From contig JALJPB010000034.1 in assembly GCA_022969175.1 (NCBI GenBank), forward strand, positions 1 through 44,968: a stretch of DNA of 44,968 nucleotides, written 5' to 3'. Source of the stretch: Colwellia sp. (GTDB lineage Bacteria; Pseudomonadota; Gammaproteobacteria; Enterobacterales; Alteromonadaceae). Shown one piece after another: positions 19,265 through 27,625 of this stretch (position 1 is the first letter of the stretch; each line of letters starts with the position of its first letter). The notes beneath the pieces are model-generated. The model ran no database searches and was not told the DNA's origin. It saw nothing but the letters and a program-made list of their open reading frames with translations. Made by a program: the position numbers and the translations under genes.

Positions 19265-20611
19265 TTAATTGAATAATTGATTAAGGACATCATATGTCTC
19301 TTGCAAAACTCCAGCGATAAAAAATTGATCTTTGCTGGCTTTGCCTATTAAGGTGATGTTGCTGATTTCTTCATTTAATAAATCAATCTGTTTATTTTTT
19401 TCTGCAACAAAACCAGTTGTAAATTGTGGAAATCCAAAAGGAACATCAATAACATCATAACTTAATACCAGAGCATTTTGATTAACATAACCTATAGTTT
19501 TAAGTTCTTCTACAATGATGCTTTTAAGTTGTTCTTTATCTTTGAGAACACTGCAAAGTACCTCAACAGTGCAACTATATGGTGCCGAAGCTTCGCCTGA
19601 ATCCATGTTAGGGTACATGGTTAGCCGGAAGCTTTGGCAGTTCCAATCATGAATGTTAGAGTAATAATTTTTATCAATGAAAGGTTGATCGAATACCAAG
19701 TGGTGTAAACTTGTAGGACAAAATTTTGGAGTTATACCTTGATAAGGGATATTTAGTTGTTTAATTGCCACAATTGGCGGAATACTCCAAATCAGATGGT
19801 CACAAGGAAGTATTTCTTCATCGTTAAGTTCAACGGCACAAACCTGCATACCGGATTGTTGCAAGTTTTTTATTTGTGCAGATGTTTTAAATACGACACC
19901 TTTATCTTCGGCTTGCTGAACTAATTGTTTAACCCATAATTCTATACCCCTGGCTTTAGGGTAGAACCTACTCGAAGCACTTACTCCCTCGTTGAAAGTA
20001 GCAAAGGCTAATTTAGCATCATATACAGCAGACTTTTTCAATTCTTGGCATAGTTTGGCATCTCCAGGAATAAATCTGTTTAAAGAAAAAAAGGAGTGTA
20101 CGCTGGGATGCAATTCGTTGAGTTCGGCATTTTGAATTTTTTTCAGTAAGGGTTTGAAAATTTCGTAAGTGATCGTTTGCCCGTAGGTGGCCAGTGAATA
20201 CTCTTCAAAATTAAGTGCTTGATCCATTTCCATTCCAGGAGCTGACAAAATTTCTACTAAGGCATTTTTGTAATTTTCTTCCGTTAAATACTGCAAGGGA
20301 ATAAACTGAGATATGCCGTAGTGCTTTCCCATAAAGTAGTTTGATACTTTAGTAGTTTTCATCGTAGTCCATAGGTCAGGATTATCATACATACCTTTAA
20401 ATAAAATACGGTTAATAGCGTCATTCTGAGTTTCAAATGGAATGTGTGTACCAAGATCAAAGATGACACCATCATCATTTTTCCAAGATCTTAATAGCCC
20501 GCCACAATGAGGACTACTTTCAATAACAGTTACATTGTCACAATGTTCTTTGGCAATAATTGCAGAAAAAAGCCCTGAAATGCCACCACCAACGATAATA
20601 CAGTTTTCCAT
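19265..20611 (-). CDS. FAD-dependent amine-oxidase-like oxidoreductase
   Basis: 448 residues. The FAD-binding beta-alpha-beta motif VGGGISGLFSA lies at 7-17, with E31 (VTVIES) to bind ribose, and GGLLRSWKNDDGVIFDLGTH is the second nucleotide contact typical of the amine oxidase/protoporphyrinogen oxidase/UDP-galactopyranose mutase group. AAGGTTG lies before the ATG. It is the only intact minus-strand gene among the plus-strand glycosylation genes. A truncated paralog at 27622-27773 sits directly behind maf, linking this enzyme family to flagellin glycosylation. A UDP-sugar mutase or a sugar oxidase is possible; the substrate is unknown. Confidence 0.8.
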   Translation of the reverse strand: MENCIIVGGGISGLFSAIIAKEHCDNVTVIESSPHCGGLLRSWKNDDGVIFDLGTHIPFETQNDAINRILFKGMYDNPDLWTTMKTTKVSNYFMGKHYGISQFIPLQYLTEENYKNALVEILSAPGMEMDQALNFEEYSLATYGQTITYEIFKPLLKKIQNAELNELHPSVHSFFSLNRFIPGDAKLCQELKKSAVYDAKLAFATFNEGVSASSRFYPKARGIELWVKQLVQQAEDKGVVFKTSAQIKNLQQSGMQVCAVELNDEEILPCDHLIWSIPPIVAIKQLNIPYQGITPKFCPTSLHHLVFDQPFIDKNYYSNIHDWNCQSFRLTMYPNMDSGEASAPYSCTVEVLCSVLKDKEQLKSIIVEELKTIGYVNQNALVLSYDVIDVPFGFPQFTTGFVAEKNKQIDLLNEEISNITLIGKASKDQFFIAGVLQETYDVLNQLFN

Positions 20612-21104
20612 AAATCAACCTTTAGATAAATTGTTAAAATAATAGTGCTAAATTTGGTAAATATATAAATTCTAGAGCTCTTCTTTGCTGGATTCTATTG
20701 AATTCTATTGAATTTTATTGATTTCAACCCTGTTTAGCAATAAAAAATTGTTGACTGTTTAAAGTTGTTTTTAATTCAGTTCATTGTAAATTTAAAAATT
20801 TTATTTCAGTACTTAAATAGCTTGGCTAATAGGTATGTATCGCTTGCCTAAATATAAAATGGCGTTTATTCTGGCTATATTCAAAAATAGCTGCCAGTGA
20901 TTTCGCAGAATCGATTTTTTACTAGCTTACTACTATTAAGATTAATTAAAAGGCATAAATGCTTTTAGCAGAAGAGAATACTATTGAGCAATCATTTTGC
21001 TTAGGTTATGTAATAAATGGAAATTGGTTACCTTGCAAGGTTTTAAAGTAACTTATTAAATTTTATGCTAAATTTTCAATCAATAATATTATTCTAAGGA
21101 TATT
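20612..21104. other. 493-base AT-rich divergent intergenic region with a small tandem repeat
   Basis: This gap divides the minus-strand FAD gene from the plus-strand acyl-transfer cassette and should hold both promoters, but I found no sigma-28 or sigma-54 match. At 20691-20720 a 10-base unit (A/G)ATTCTATTG is repeated three times, the third copy with one change. A 30-codon open frame at 20958-21050 has no good ribosome site and no recognisable product. Confidence 0.6.
20691..20720. repeat. Three tandem copies of a 10-base unit
   Basis: GATTCTATTG, AATTCTATTG and AATTTTATTG follow each other without gaps, close to the start of the FAD oxidoreductase gene on the other strand. The ten-base period equals about one helical turn, so a protein-binding array is conceivable, though chance in AT-rich DNA is also possible. 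Confidence 0.6.
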
Positions 21105-21854
21105 TTGGCAGTGATAATCGAAACCGATATTGAATACATGAAAAAGCATATAATTGCCCTTGGTGTTAGCTCCGGTGACAATTTAATTGTGCATTCCTCA
21201 CTTTTTGCTTTTGGTCGGTTAAAATTTGAACTTACTGCTTTGGTCGAATTATTTCTTTCATTAATCGGTCCAGAGGGAAGCCTGATTGTCCCAACCTATA
21301 CTTTTCACTTAGGCGAAAATGATCTCTATGTGCCGGACAAAACAACGAGTGAAGGAGTAGGGCTCTTTTCTGAAGCCGTAAGAAGGCATGATAATACGGT
21401 GAGAAGTTACTGTCCTATCCACAACCATGCTGGTATAGGTCTTCAAGCTGAGCAATTAAAATTATCCGATCCAGAGTTTTCATTTGGAATGAATTCTGAT
21501 TTTGATTTATTTCATAAGCGTAATTTTAAAATTATTTTGCTTGGTTCTGATTTTAGCAATAGTTGTACTTATCTCCATCATATGGAAGCTGTAGCAAATG
21601 TTCCTTATAGAAAATGGATAAAATTGAAGCGAATAATTAGGTGTGATGGAAAAATTAAAGAGCTTTCATGTAATTACTTTGCTAGAAATGAAAAAATTGT
21701 TAAAACATCTTTTAATCGGATCATTCCATATTTAAATAATCTAATTACTGAGCAATCTGCTTATGGTAAGAGTTATGCGGTTTTGACTGAAGACCTTCAC
21801 CAAGCAACAATTGCAATTTTAAACAAAGACCCATACTTTTTTGTAAAGGAGTAA
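21105..21854 (+). CDS. AAC(3)-family N-acyltransferase
   Basis: 249 residues of the antibiotic N-acetyltransferase (AAC(3)) fold: LIVHSSLFAFG near residue 28, GPEGSLIVPTYTF at 61-73, SYCPIHNHAGIG at 104-115 and YLHHMEAVANVPYRKW around 162-177, where the His/Glu pair is the catalytic region. The start is a TTG with AAGGA four bases upstream; a GTG six bases later is the alternative. AAC(3) relatives in polysaccharide clusters move acyl groups from CoA or carrier thioesters to sugar amines. Directly upstream of an adenylation enzyme and a carrier protein, it is the natural candidate to transfer the carrier-bound acyl group. That link is inference. Confidence 0.88.
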   Translation: MAVIIETDIEYMKKHIIALGVSSGDNLIVHSSLFAFGRLKFELTALVELFLSLIGPEGSLIVPTYTFHLGENDLYVPDKTTSEGVGLFSEAVRRHDNTVRSYCPIHNHAGIGLQAEQLKLSDPEFSFGMNSDFDLFHKRNFKIILLGSDFSNSCTYLHHMEAVANVPYRKWIKLKRIIRCDGKIKELSCNYFARNEKIVKTSFNRIIPYLNNLITEQSAYGKSYAVLTEDLHQATIAILNKDPYFFVKE

Positions 21855-21858
21855 CACT

Positions 21859-23325
21859 ATGGTCTTGATGCATGATCCTGTTGCTTCATTCTTTCAATTT
21901 GTCTCGGAAGATGCTGAAAATACCATAGCAGTGAAAGGTCATGGTTATTCAGTGAGTTATAAAGAATTGATGGAACGTGTAAAGCAAATAGCGGGCAGTT
22001 TAGTTGCTCTTCCTGAAGTTGAAAAGGTTGCTCTACTTTTACCTCAAGGTTTTAAAGCTTATGGAAGCATGCTTGCCAGCTTGGCGGCGGGTAAATATTA
22101 TTGTCCGATTAATATAGAAACCCCAAGCGCCAGAATTTCTAACATACTTGAAGAGTTCTCTCCGGATATTATACTTTATTGTCAAGAAACTGAAGATTTA
22201 GCAAAATCTATTTCTCCGCAGTTTAAGCGACAGAATATTGATAATATTCACGGTGTTGAACCTTTAAAGCACCCAAGAAAACCACACTCTCTTGCATATG
22301 TCATTTTCACGTCAGGTTCAACAGGCACTCCAAAAGGGGTTATGTTAGGTAGTAAAGGTTTAGGAAAGTATCTAGGTTGGGCAAAGAAAGCTTTATCAAT
22401 CACTAAGGGCTCTATAGTTTCTCAACATCCCAATATAGGTTTTGACCTTAGTGTGCTAGATATCTTTGCCACGCTTTGCAGTGGCGGCACTTTAGTTCCA
22501 ATTATAGGTATAAAATATAGAGTAATGCCTGCAATGGCGATTAAGGAACATCAAATCACCCATTGGATTTCAGTTCCTAGCGTTATAGATCTGATAAACA
22601 AAAGTAAGCAACTGAATGAAGATTATCTTTCAAGTATAAAAACGGTCCTTTTTTGTGGCGAACCTTTATTTGAATACCAAGTTAGTAAGCTGTTTTTGGC
22701 TAAACCTTCGATTAAGGTTATTAACACTTATGGACCGACGGAAGCGACAGTTTCATGTACACAGGTAGAGCTCTCTTTAGAAAATTATTTAGATCATTGT
22801 TATGATGAAAAGGTCACAATTGGTAAGGCAATTGAAGGAGTTTCTCTCAATTTATATGAAGAGGATAATGGCAAAGGTGAGTTATTTATTTCCGGTGAAC
22901 AGGTGGCATTGGGTTATTGGCGTGATCAAACAAAAACAGATCAAAGCTTCAGGATTGATTCCTCTAGCCCTCGTGCTTATCGAACTGGCGACATTGTCCA
23001 ACTTAAAAATGATCAGTTGTACTTTGTTCAGAGAAATGACAAACAAATTAAGATTAAAGGTTATCGGGTGGAATTAACAGAAATTGATTCTGTGCTTCGT
23101 CAACAAGGCTTTGATACTTGTATTACCTTATATAAAAATAATAAGTTATATAGTTTTATAGAAACGGAAGTAAAACTAGAGAACAAGCATATCTTAGAAA
23201 AACTGGCAAGAATATTGCCTGATTACATGTTACCAAATAAATTAATTGGATTGGAATCATTTCCCCTAAATTCAAACGATAAAGTTGATACCAAGAAATT
23301 AATAGAGAATTATGTTAATGATTAA
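21859..23325 (+). CDS. Stand-alone adenylation enzyme (NRPS A-domain/DltA-like)
   Basis: 488 residues of the ANL superfamily. Core motifs in order: FTSGSTGTPKG (A3, 150-160), GFDLSVLDIF (A4, 194-203), NTYGPTEA (A5, 289-296), YRTGD (A7, 374-378), KIKGYRVE (A8, 398-405) and the A10 lysine K475 in NDKVDTKK. D196 in FDLS is at the position that binds the alpha-amino group of amino-acid substrates, so an amino acid is more likely than a fatty acid. GGAG lies eight bases before the ATG. It overlaps the carrier-protein gene by 14 bases and would activate an amino acid with ATP and load it on that carrier. The exact amino acid is not readable by eye. Confidence 0.92.
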   Translation: MVLMHDPVASFFQFVSEDAENTIAVKGHGYSVSYKELMERVKQIAGSLVALPEVEKVALLLPQGFKAYGSMLASLAAGKYYCPINIETPSARISNILEEFSPDIILYCQETEDLAKSISPQFKRQNIDNIHGVEPLKHPRKPHSLAYVIFTSGSTGTPKGVMLGSKGLGKYLGWAKKALSITKGSIVSQHPNIGFDLSVLDIFATLCSGGTLVPIIGIKYRVMPAMAIKEHQITHWISVPSVIDLINKSKQLNEDYLSSIKTVLFCGEPLFEYQVSKLFLAKPSIKVINTYGPTEATVSCTQVELSLENYLDHCYDEKVTIGKAIEGVSLNLYEEDNGKGELFISGEQVALGYWRDQTKTDQSFRIDSSSPRAYRTGDIVQLKNDQLYFVQRNDKQIKIKGYRVELTEIDSVLRQQGFDTCITLYKNNKLYSFIETEVKLENKHILEKLARILPDYMLPNKLIGLESFPLNSNDKVDTKKLIENYVND

Positions 23326-23560
23326 TACCCAAGTGAAAAAATACCAAGAATTTTTAGCTAAAATCCTAAATTGCAAACCAGAAGAAATAGATGAATCTAT
23401 TAATTTTAAAAATTATGCATCTTGGGATAGCTTTGCCCATGTTGAGGTTATGGTCGAGCTAGAAGCGCAGTTTTCTATTGAATTTAATGAAGAAAATTTT
23501 GTGAAATATGGTTGTGCCAAAGAAATTAATAAACTATTCGAAACCGAAGGGAAAACTTAA
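23312..23560 (+). CDS. Acyl/peptidyl carrier protein
   Basis: 82 residues, acidic and helical. SWDSFAHVEVMVELE (37-51) is the carrier signature and S40 would take the phosphopantetheine arm (D39-S40). The start overlaps the adenylation gene by 14 bases, and a second ATG lies two codons in. A single small carrier next to a stand-alone adenylation enzyme is the DltA/DltC-like layout. It should hold the activated amino acid as a thioester for the acyltransferase upstream. No phosphopantetheinyl transferase is in the window. Confidence 0.9.
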   Translation: MLMINTQVKKYQEFLAKILNCKPEEIDESINFKNYASWDSFAHVEVMVELEAQFSIEFNEENFVKYGCAKEINKLFETEGKT

Positions 23561-24160
23561 ATGGGTGATAAAATGAATAATCAACAAGAATGGGAAGCCG
23601 TTTATTCTTCAGATACCAGTAGACATAAAAATAAGTATCCAAGCGAGCTACTTGTTAGTTGGGTTATGAGAAATTTTGGCAGTACTCCTTATGAGAATAG
23701 AAATATACTGAAGTGTTTAGATATAGGTTGTGGCTATGGCAATAATTTAAAATTTCTAACTGATGAAGGGTTTAATGCTGTCGGTATAGATTTTTCTCCT
23801 TCTGTAGTTAGTGCAGTTAATGATTCAGGTTTAAAAGCAATTCATAGTAGCGCAATAAACACACCATTCAATGATCAAGAATTTGATTTTATTTTGGATC
23901 GCAGCGCAATACAGTGTAATTCTAAAGAAGATATCGTTAAAATTTATAATGAAATATTAAGGTTGTTAAAGCCGGGAGGTCGATTTTTTTCAGTTTTTAA
24001 GAAAACAGGAGATAATGGCTTTGAAACGTCTTTGCATACTGATCAAGAAATTCATAAATTGTTAGTCCCATTTTCAGATTATAGTATTGATTATTATTCT
24101 CTTACTATGAACAATCAAGAATCTGAACTTTCTGCTTTTCTCATTTCTGCGATTAAATAA
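23561..24160 (+). CDS. Class I SAM-dependent methyltransferase
   Basis: 199 residues. CLDIGCGYGNN (52-62) is the SAM-binding motif I, D77 in VGIDFSP is the ribose-binding acid, and ILRLLKPGGRFFSVFKK is the post-II segment. It starts right after the carrier-protein stop; an ATG at 23573 is an alternative start. It might N- or O-methylate the carrier-bound residue, the sugar, or the transferred group. Methylated Pse-type modifications of flagellin have been described in Shewanella, which makes a glycan role plausible. The target is unknown. Confidence 0.85.
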   Translation: MGDKMNNQQEWEAVYSSDTSRHKNKYPSELLVSWVMRNFGSTPYENRNILKCLDIGCGYGNNLKFLTDEGFNAVGIDFSPSVVSAVNDSGLKAIHSSAINTPFNDQEFDFILDRSAIQCNSKEDIVKIYNEILRLLKPGGRFFSVFKKTGDNGFETSLHTDQEIHKLLVPFSDYSIDYYSLTMNNQESELSAFLISAIK

Positions 24161-24163
24161 TTA

Positions 24164-25456
24164 ATGTTTCCTTACGAAGAATACTTACATAAACTGTGGC
24201 CTATTTGCCGAAGCATTACGGGCAATGGTGTTAGGAAAAGTCTTGATATATTGTCAGAGTTGCTACCACTCAGACAAATTGAATACCCAAGTGGTTTAGA
24301 GTGTTTTGATTGGACAATACCTAATGAATGGAATATTAAGAATGCTTGGGTAAAAGATAGTAGTGGTAATAAAGTTATTGATTTTAATGAGAATAACTTA
24401 CATGTCGTGAGTTACAGCTCGCCAGTACATAAAAAGGTAACTCTAAATGAGCTAAAGGGTCACTTGCATTCTTTAAGTCAAATGCCAACAGCAATTCCTT
24501 ATCGCACCTCTTATTATAAACCTGATTGGGGATTTTGTATTGCACATAACAAATTCCAGCAGCTAAAAGATGAAGAATATGAAGTTTATATCGACTCAAC
24601 ATTAGAACCTGGTTTTATGACTTTGGGTGAAGCATATCTACCCGGAGAAAGTAAGCAAGAGATTTTTCTATCCAGTTATCTATGTCATCCGTCTATGGCT
24701 AATAATGAGTTGTCAGGTCCATTGGTTTTAGCATCAATTTACCAAAAATTGAATGCTTTACCAAAAAGGAAATACTCATATCGATTTCTTTTTGGACCAG
24801 AAACTATTGGGGCAATTGTTTATTTAAGTGATAACTTTAAAAGAATGAAAGAAAACACAGTTTCAGGTCTACATATTGCTATGCTTGGTAATGATAATTC
24901 ATTCCATCTTTCAAAATCCCGATCAGGGGTAGCGTCTGTAGACTTAGTTGCTCAAAATATATTAAAGGCTGAAAATAGCCATAATACAATCATTGACTGG
25001 ACTCCGATTGGAGGTGGAGATCAACGTCAATATTGCTCTGTGGGTATTGATCTTCCAATCGCTTATCTGACTAGGGCATGGCAGGGAAACTTCCCTGAAT
25101 ATCATACATCTTTAGATAATATTGACAGCATATCTATTGAAAAATTGGAGCAAACCGCAGATTCAGTTTTTAATATGATGCAAGCAATTGAAATTAATGC
25201 GACCTATATTAATACAAAACCATTTTGTGAGCCGCAATTAGGCAAGTACGGCCTTTATAACTTTAGTGGTGGTGAGAAAATATCTGATTTTGTTTTAAAG
25301 ATAAAATATATCTTAGGTTATTGTGATGGTAAGACAGACCTATTGACCATTGCATCATCTATGAATACTTCGATTATTGAACTTCAGCCTATTATCGAAA
25401 TACTGATTTCACATGGGTTAATTAAATTAGTGAAAGAAAAAGTTAAAACAATTTAA
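24164..25456 (+). CDS. DUF4910/M28-like aminopeptidase-fold protein 2
   Basis: 430 residues, a paralog of 16790-18112 with the same domain order: WPICRSITGNGVR at the N-terminus, an inserted segment up to about 150, an M28-like core with SYLCHPSMANNELSG, GPETIG, GGGDQRQYC and YHTSLDN, and a winged-helix-like C-terminal tail. Where paralog 1 has NDDLSG this one has NNELSG, so the bridging metal ligand may differ. It starts three bases after the methyltransferase stop and closes the cassette. Having one copy per gene cluster suggests each acts on the product of its own cluster, perhaps by releasing or editing an amide-linked group. Confidence 0.8.
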   Translation: MFPYEEYLHKLWPICRSITGNGVRKSLDILSELLPLRQIEYPSGLECFDWTIPNEWNIKNAWVKDSSGNKVIDFNENNLHVVSYSSPVHKKVTLNELKGHLHSLSQMPTAIPYRTSYYKPDWGFCIAHNKFQQLKDEEYEVYIDSTLEPGFMTLGEAYLPGESKQEIFLSSYLCHPSMANNELSGPLVLASIYQKLNALPKRKYSYRFLFGPETIGAIVYLSDNFKRMKENTVSGLHIAMLGNDNSFHLSKSRSGVASVDLVAQNILKAENSHNTIIDWTPIGGGDQRQYCSVGIDLPIAYLTRAWQGNFPEYHTSLDNIDSISIEKLEQTADSVFNMMQAIEINATYINTKPFCEPQLGKYGLYNFSGGEKISDFVLKIKYILGYCDGKTDLLTIASSMNTSIIELQPIIEILISHGLIKLVKEKVKTI

Positions 25457-25520
25457 CTTTTTTAACACTATCAATATTTATTAAGCCACCTATAATAATT
25501 GTACACAATTACATCAATAA

Positions 25521-25552
25521 ACCAGACTTAATTTACCTTTATTTAGTCTGGT
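25521..25552. repeat. REP-like hairpin upstream of a RAYT remnant
   Basis: ACCAGACT and AGTCTGGT form a perfect eight-base stem with a 16-base loop, ending eight bases before the ATG of the transposase remnant. RAYT genes are typically flanked by such palindromes. Confidence 0.55.
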
Positions 25553-25559
25553 GATTGTC

Positions 25560-25710
25560 ATGGCGAAGCCTCGTTCACAACAAATACACGCTATTATCAT
25601 ATTTGTAGCCGTACGGTACGAAAGACTTTCTTATGTGGGGTAGATAAGGAGACGTGGATAAGCTTTGAACATAGGCGCTCCTTGATTGAAAAGCGCTAAT
25701 TCCAATTGTC
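25560..25710 (+). pseudogene. N-terminal remnant of a RAYT / IS200-like (Y1) transposase
   Basis: The ATG begins MAKPRSQQI. After a deletion and frameshift the next frame reads RYYHICSRTVRKTFLCGVDK and SFEHRRSLIEKR, the conserved N-terminus of REP-associated tyrosine transposases of marine gammaproteobacteria, with YYHICSR holding part of the HUH site region. The frame stops at 25696, but R-L-I-Q-L-S-like coding continues with a missing base to about 25710, where the IS256 end begins. The rest of the gene is absent. Confidence 0.8.
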
Positions 25711-25740
25711 GAGCCTGTAACAGATTTTGTGTAACTGCCC
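25711..25740. repeat. Probable terminal end of the IS256-family element
   Basis: GAGCCTGTAACAGATTTTGT and the bases after it lie just outside the transposase stop and begin exactly where RAYT coding stops. IS256-family ends often carry a TGT-rich GTAACAG/TTACAC pattern of this kind. The matching opposite end was not found, since the other side is truncated. Confidence 0.4.
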
Positions 25741-25743
25741 AAT

Positions 25744-26644
25744 TTAAATAAAGTCCTTTAAACGGTCTTCGAATTCAATCATAAATCGATTCAAGGCCGT
25801 TTTCCAGTTTCTTATCGGCATTGTCCATTTCTTGGATGCCGCGTCTATCGCAAGATAAACTACTTTTTTCGCTGAATCATCAGAGGGAAATAGCTTACTT
25901 TTTTTAATCTCCTTACGAATTACACTGTTCAACGATTCAATCACATTCGTAGTATAGATAGCTTTACGAATGTCTTGGGGGTATTTGAACAACGTATTGA
26001 GGTTGTTCCAATGTGCACGCCAAGACCGGCTGATTTGTGGATACTTATCATCCCAGCGAGAGCAAAAATTGTCGAGTTCAAGTAACGCCTCCTCTTCAGT
26101 CACAGATTGATATATCCGCTTTAAATCAGCGCTCACGGCCTTGTAATTTTTCCAGTGAACATACTTCATCGAATTACGCACCATGTGTACAATGCACAGC
26201 TGAACTTGTGTTTGAGGGAATACGATTAATCGCCTCAGGAAAACCTTTAAGACCATCAACACACGCAATGAGGATGTCATTTACGCCGCGGTTTTGAAGT
26301 TCTGTCAGTACGTTAAGCCAGAACTTAGCCATTTCGTTTTCTGAAATTCACATGCCCAGTAGTTCTTTATGGCCTTCAATATTAACGCCCAAGGCAAGAT
26401 AAATAGCCTTATTGATAACTTGTTTGTCTTGTCTGATTTTTACGACTAAGCAATCAAGGTAAACAATGGGATAGACTGAATCTAATGATCTAGCTTGCCA
26501 TTCAATGACTTGTTCTATCACGGCATTCGTTACACGAGATATCAATGTGGGTGAAATATCTTCATCATACATTTCTTTGAACGTATCAACGATTTCTCTT
26601 GTCGTCATGCCTTTGGTATACAGATATAAGATTTTGTCGTCCAT
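25744..26644 (-). pseudogene. Broken IS256-family (Mutator-type) transposase
   Basis: The minus strand begins MDDKILYLYTKGMTTREIVD, lacking about 100 N-terminal residues. It contains YLDCLVVKIR (first catalytic Asp), then HKELLGM followed by TGA where Trp is expected (LGMWISEN), then [19 protein letters not shown] (second Asp). At about 26215 a one-base shift moves coding into another frame, which continues [17 protein letters not shown] and TTNVIESLNSVIRK (catalytic Glu) to the stop at 25744. One nonsense, one frameshift and a missing start make it inactive. It appears to be inserted in the RAYT remnant. Confidence 0.93.
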
Positions 26645-26726
26645 TGAGGCGTTGTTGATTAAATAACTGAACCTTTCGTCAAACTAACGATCAGAGCATT
26701 TAATACAAAACAATAAGATTTATTTG

Positions 26727-27180
26727 ATGGGAAAGACGAAGAACAAAATAACCAATTGGTCACACTATAATCAGGCATTAATTCAGCGAGGCTCTATTAC
26801 TTTCTGGATTGACGATTCAGCTATCGACGGATGGTACTGTAGTAAACATCATGGCAAGCGTGGACGAGGCTTTGAGTTCTCAGATGTCGCCATTGAAACC
26901 GCGTTGATGGTTAAAGGTGTGTTTTCTATGCCATTACGTGCACTACAAGGTTTTATTTACTCAATTGTCACAATCATGGATGTTCCATTACGCAGCCCGA
27001 ATTACTCAAGTATCAGTAAAAGAGCAAAAAATGTAAAAGTAACCTATTGCCAGCCATCGAAAAGTGCTATACGTCATATAGCAATAGATTCAACAGGTTC
27101 AAAGGTTTTTGGAGTAGCCTTTGTGGGCATGTTAAAGTTACTCATATCGCTTTCCTATCCGCAGAGAAGGTTAGACGAAA
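26727..27180 (+). pseudogene. Truncated IS5-family transposase
   Basis: From the ATG at 26727 the product reads MGKTKNKITNWSHYNQAL, DDSAIDGWYCSKHHGKRGRG, then ETALMVKGVFSMPLRALQGF and SAIRHIAIDSTGSKVFG, which is the N-terminal half of an IS5-family (IS903-like) transposase up to the first catalytic Asp. After KVFG the sequence no longer matches; the C-terminal catalytic half is missing. It abuts the truncated start of the IS256 gene, suggesting it inserted in or recombined with that element. Confidence 0.85.
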
Positions 27181-27188
27181 ATAAATTG

Positions 27189-27229
27189 AGTACTTGTCGA
27201 TTTAAAAATCATTAATACCTACAAGTACT
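27189..27229. repeat. Nine-base inverted repeat between IS remnant and maf scrap
   Basis: AGTACTTGT and ACAAGTACT are perfect complements separated by 23 bases. It lies between the IS5 remnant and the end of the Maf fragment and could be part of an element end or a weak terminator. No T run follows on either strand. Confidence 0.4.
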
Positions 27230-27243
27230 GACCAACTTAAAAA

Positions 27244-27625
27244 TTAGACTTTAGAAGGTTTATCATAAACCTCTTTTAGTTCTTTATATAGAAATTCAAA
27301 GTGTTCTTTCATGGTAATAAGAGCATCTGCAATAAAACTCATTCGCATATTCTGATTAGTATAACAGGTACAATTAGTAAGAATACAACTTTGAAAATAA
27401 ATCATACTGCCCTTTAAAAATCTAAAGTGTAACCGTGTATCATTACTTATTGATAATGAAAATATATACGCATTTTGACGATAAAACATGTCGGAAAGCT
27501 CCGTTCGAGATTTGATCGGCTCATCCAAAAAATCAAGAAATGTATTTAATACAATTCTTAATTTAGGAAAAAATTGACTTTCCAAGAAGCTATGCACATA
27601 ATCTTGATTTTTAGTAAAAGGTTTC
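27244..27625 (-). pseudogene. C-terminal fragment of a second Maf flagellin glycosyltransferase
   Basis: The last roughly 125 codons of a maf gene, with a normal stop. The fragment (VHSFLESQFFPKLRIVLNTF; FRFLKGSMIYFQSC; HFEFLYKELKEVYDKPSK) aligns along its length with the C-terminus of the intact Maf at 27809-29830 (VHNFLRNEFFPKLRIALDDF; FRFLKGTMNYFQSC; HLEFLYKELLTGYNKPSK). Homology continues upstream of the GTG in the same frame as FRKPFTKNQDY, then stops at about 27625 where FAD-oxidoreductase coding takes over in a different frame. No own promoter or start is expected. Confidence 0.88.

Noticed and set aside
20958..21050. 30-codon open frame before the acyltransferase gene
   Set aside because: No good ribosome site, no recognisable product, and such frames are expected by chance in this AT-rich gap.
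21105..21854. Aminoglycoside resistance gene
   Set aside because: AAC(3)-fold proteins are common in polysaccharide clusters, and the adenylation/carrier neighbours argue for glycan acylation and not drug resistance.
21859..23560. dlt-type D-alanylation of teichoic acid
   Set aside because: The organism is Gram-negative, no DltB or DltD is present, and the neighbours are an AAC(3)-like enzyme and a methyltransferase.
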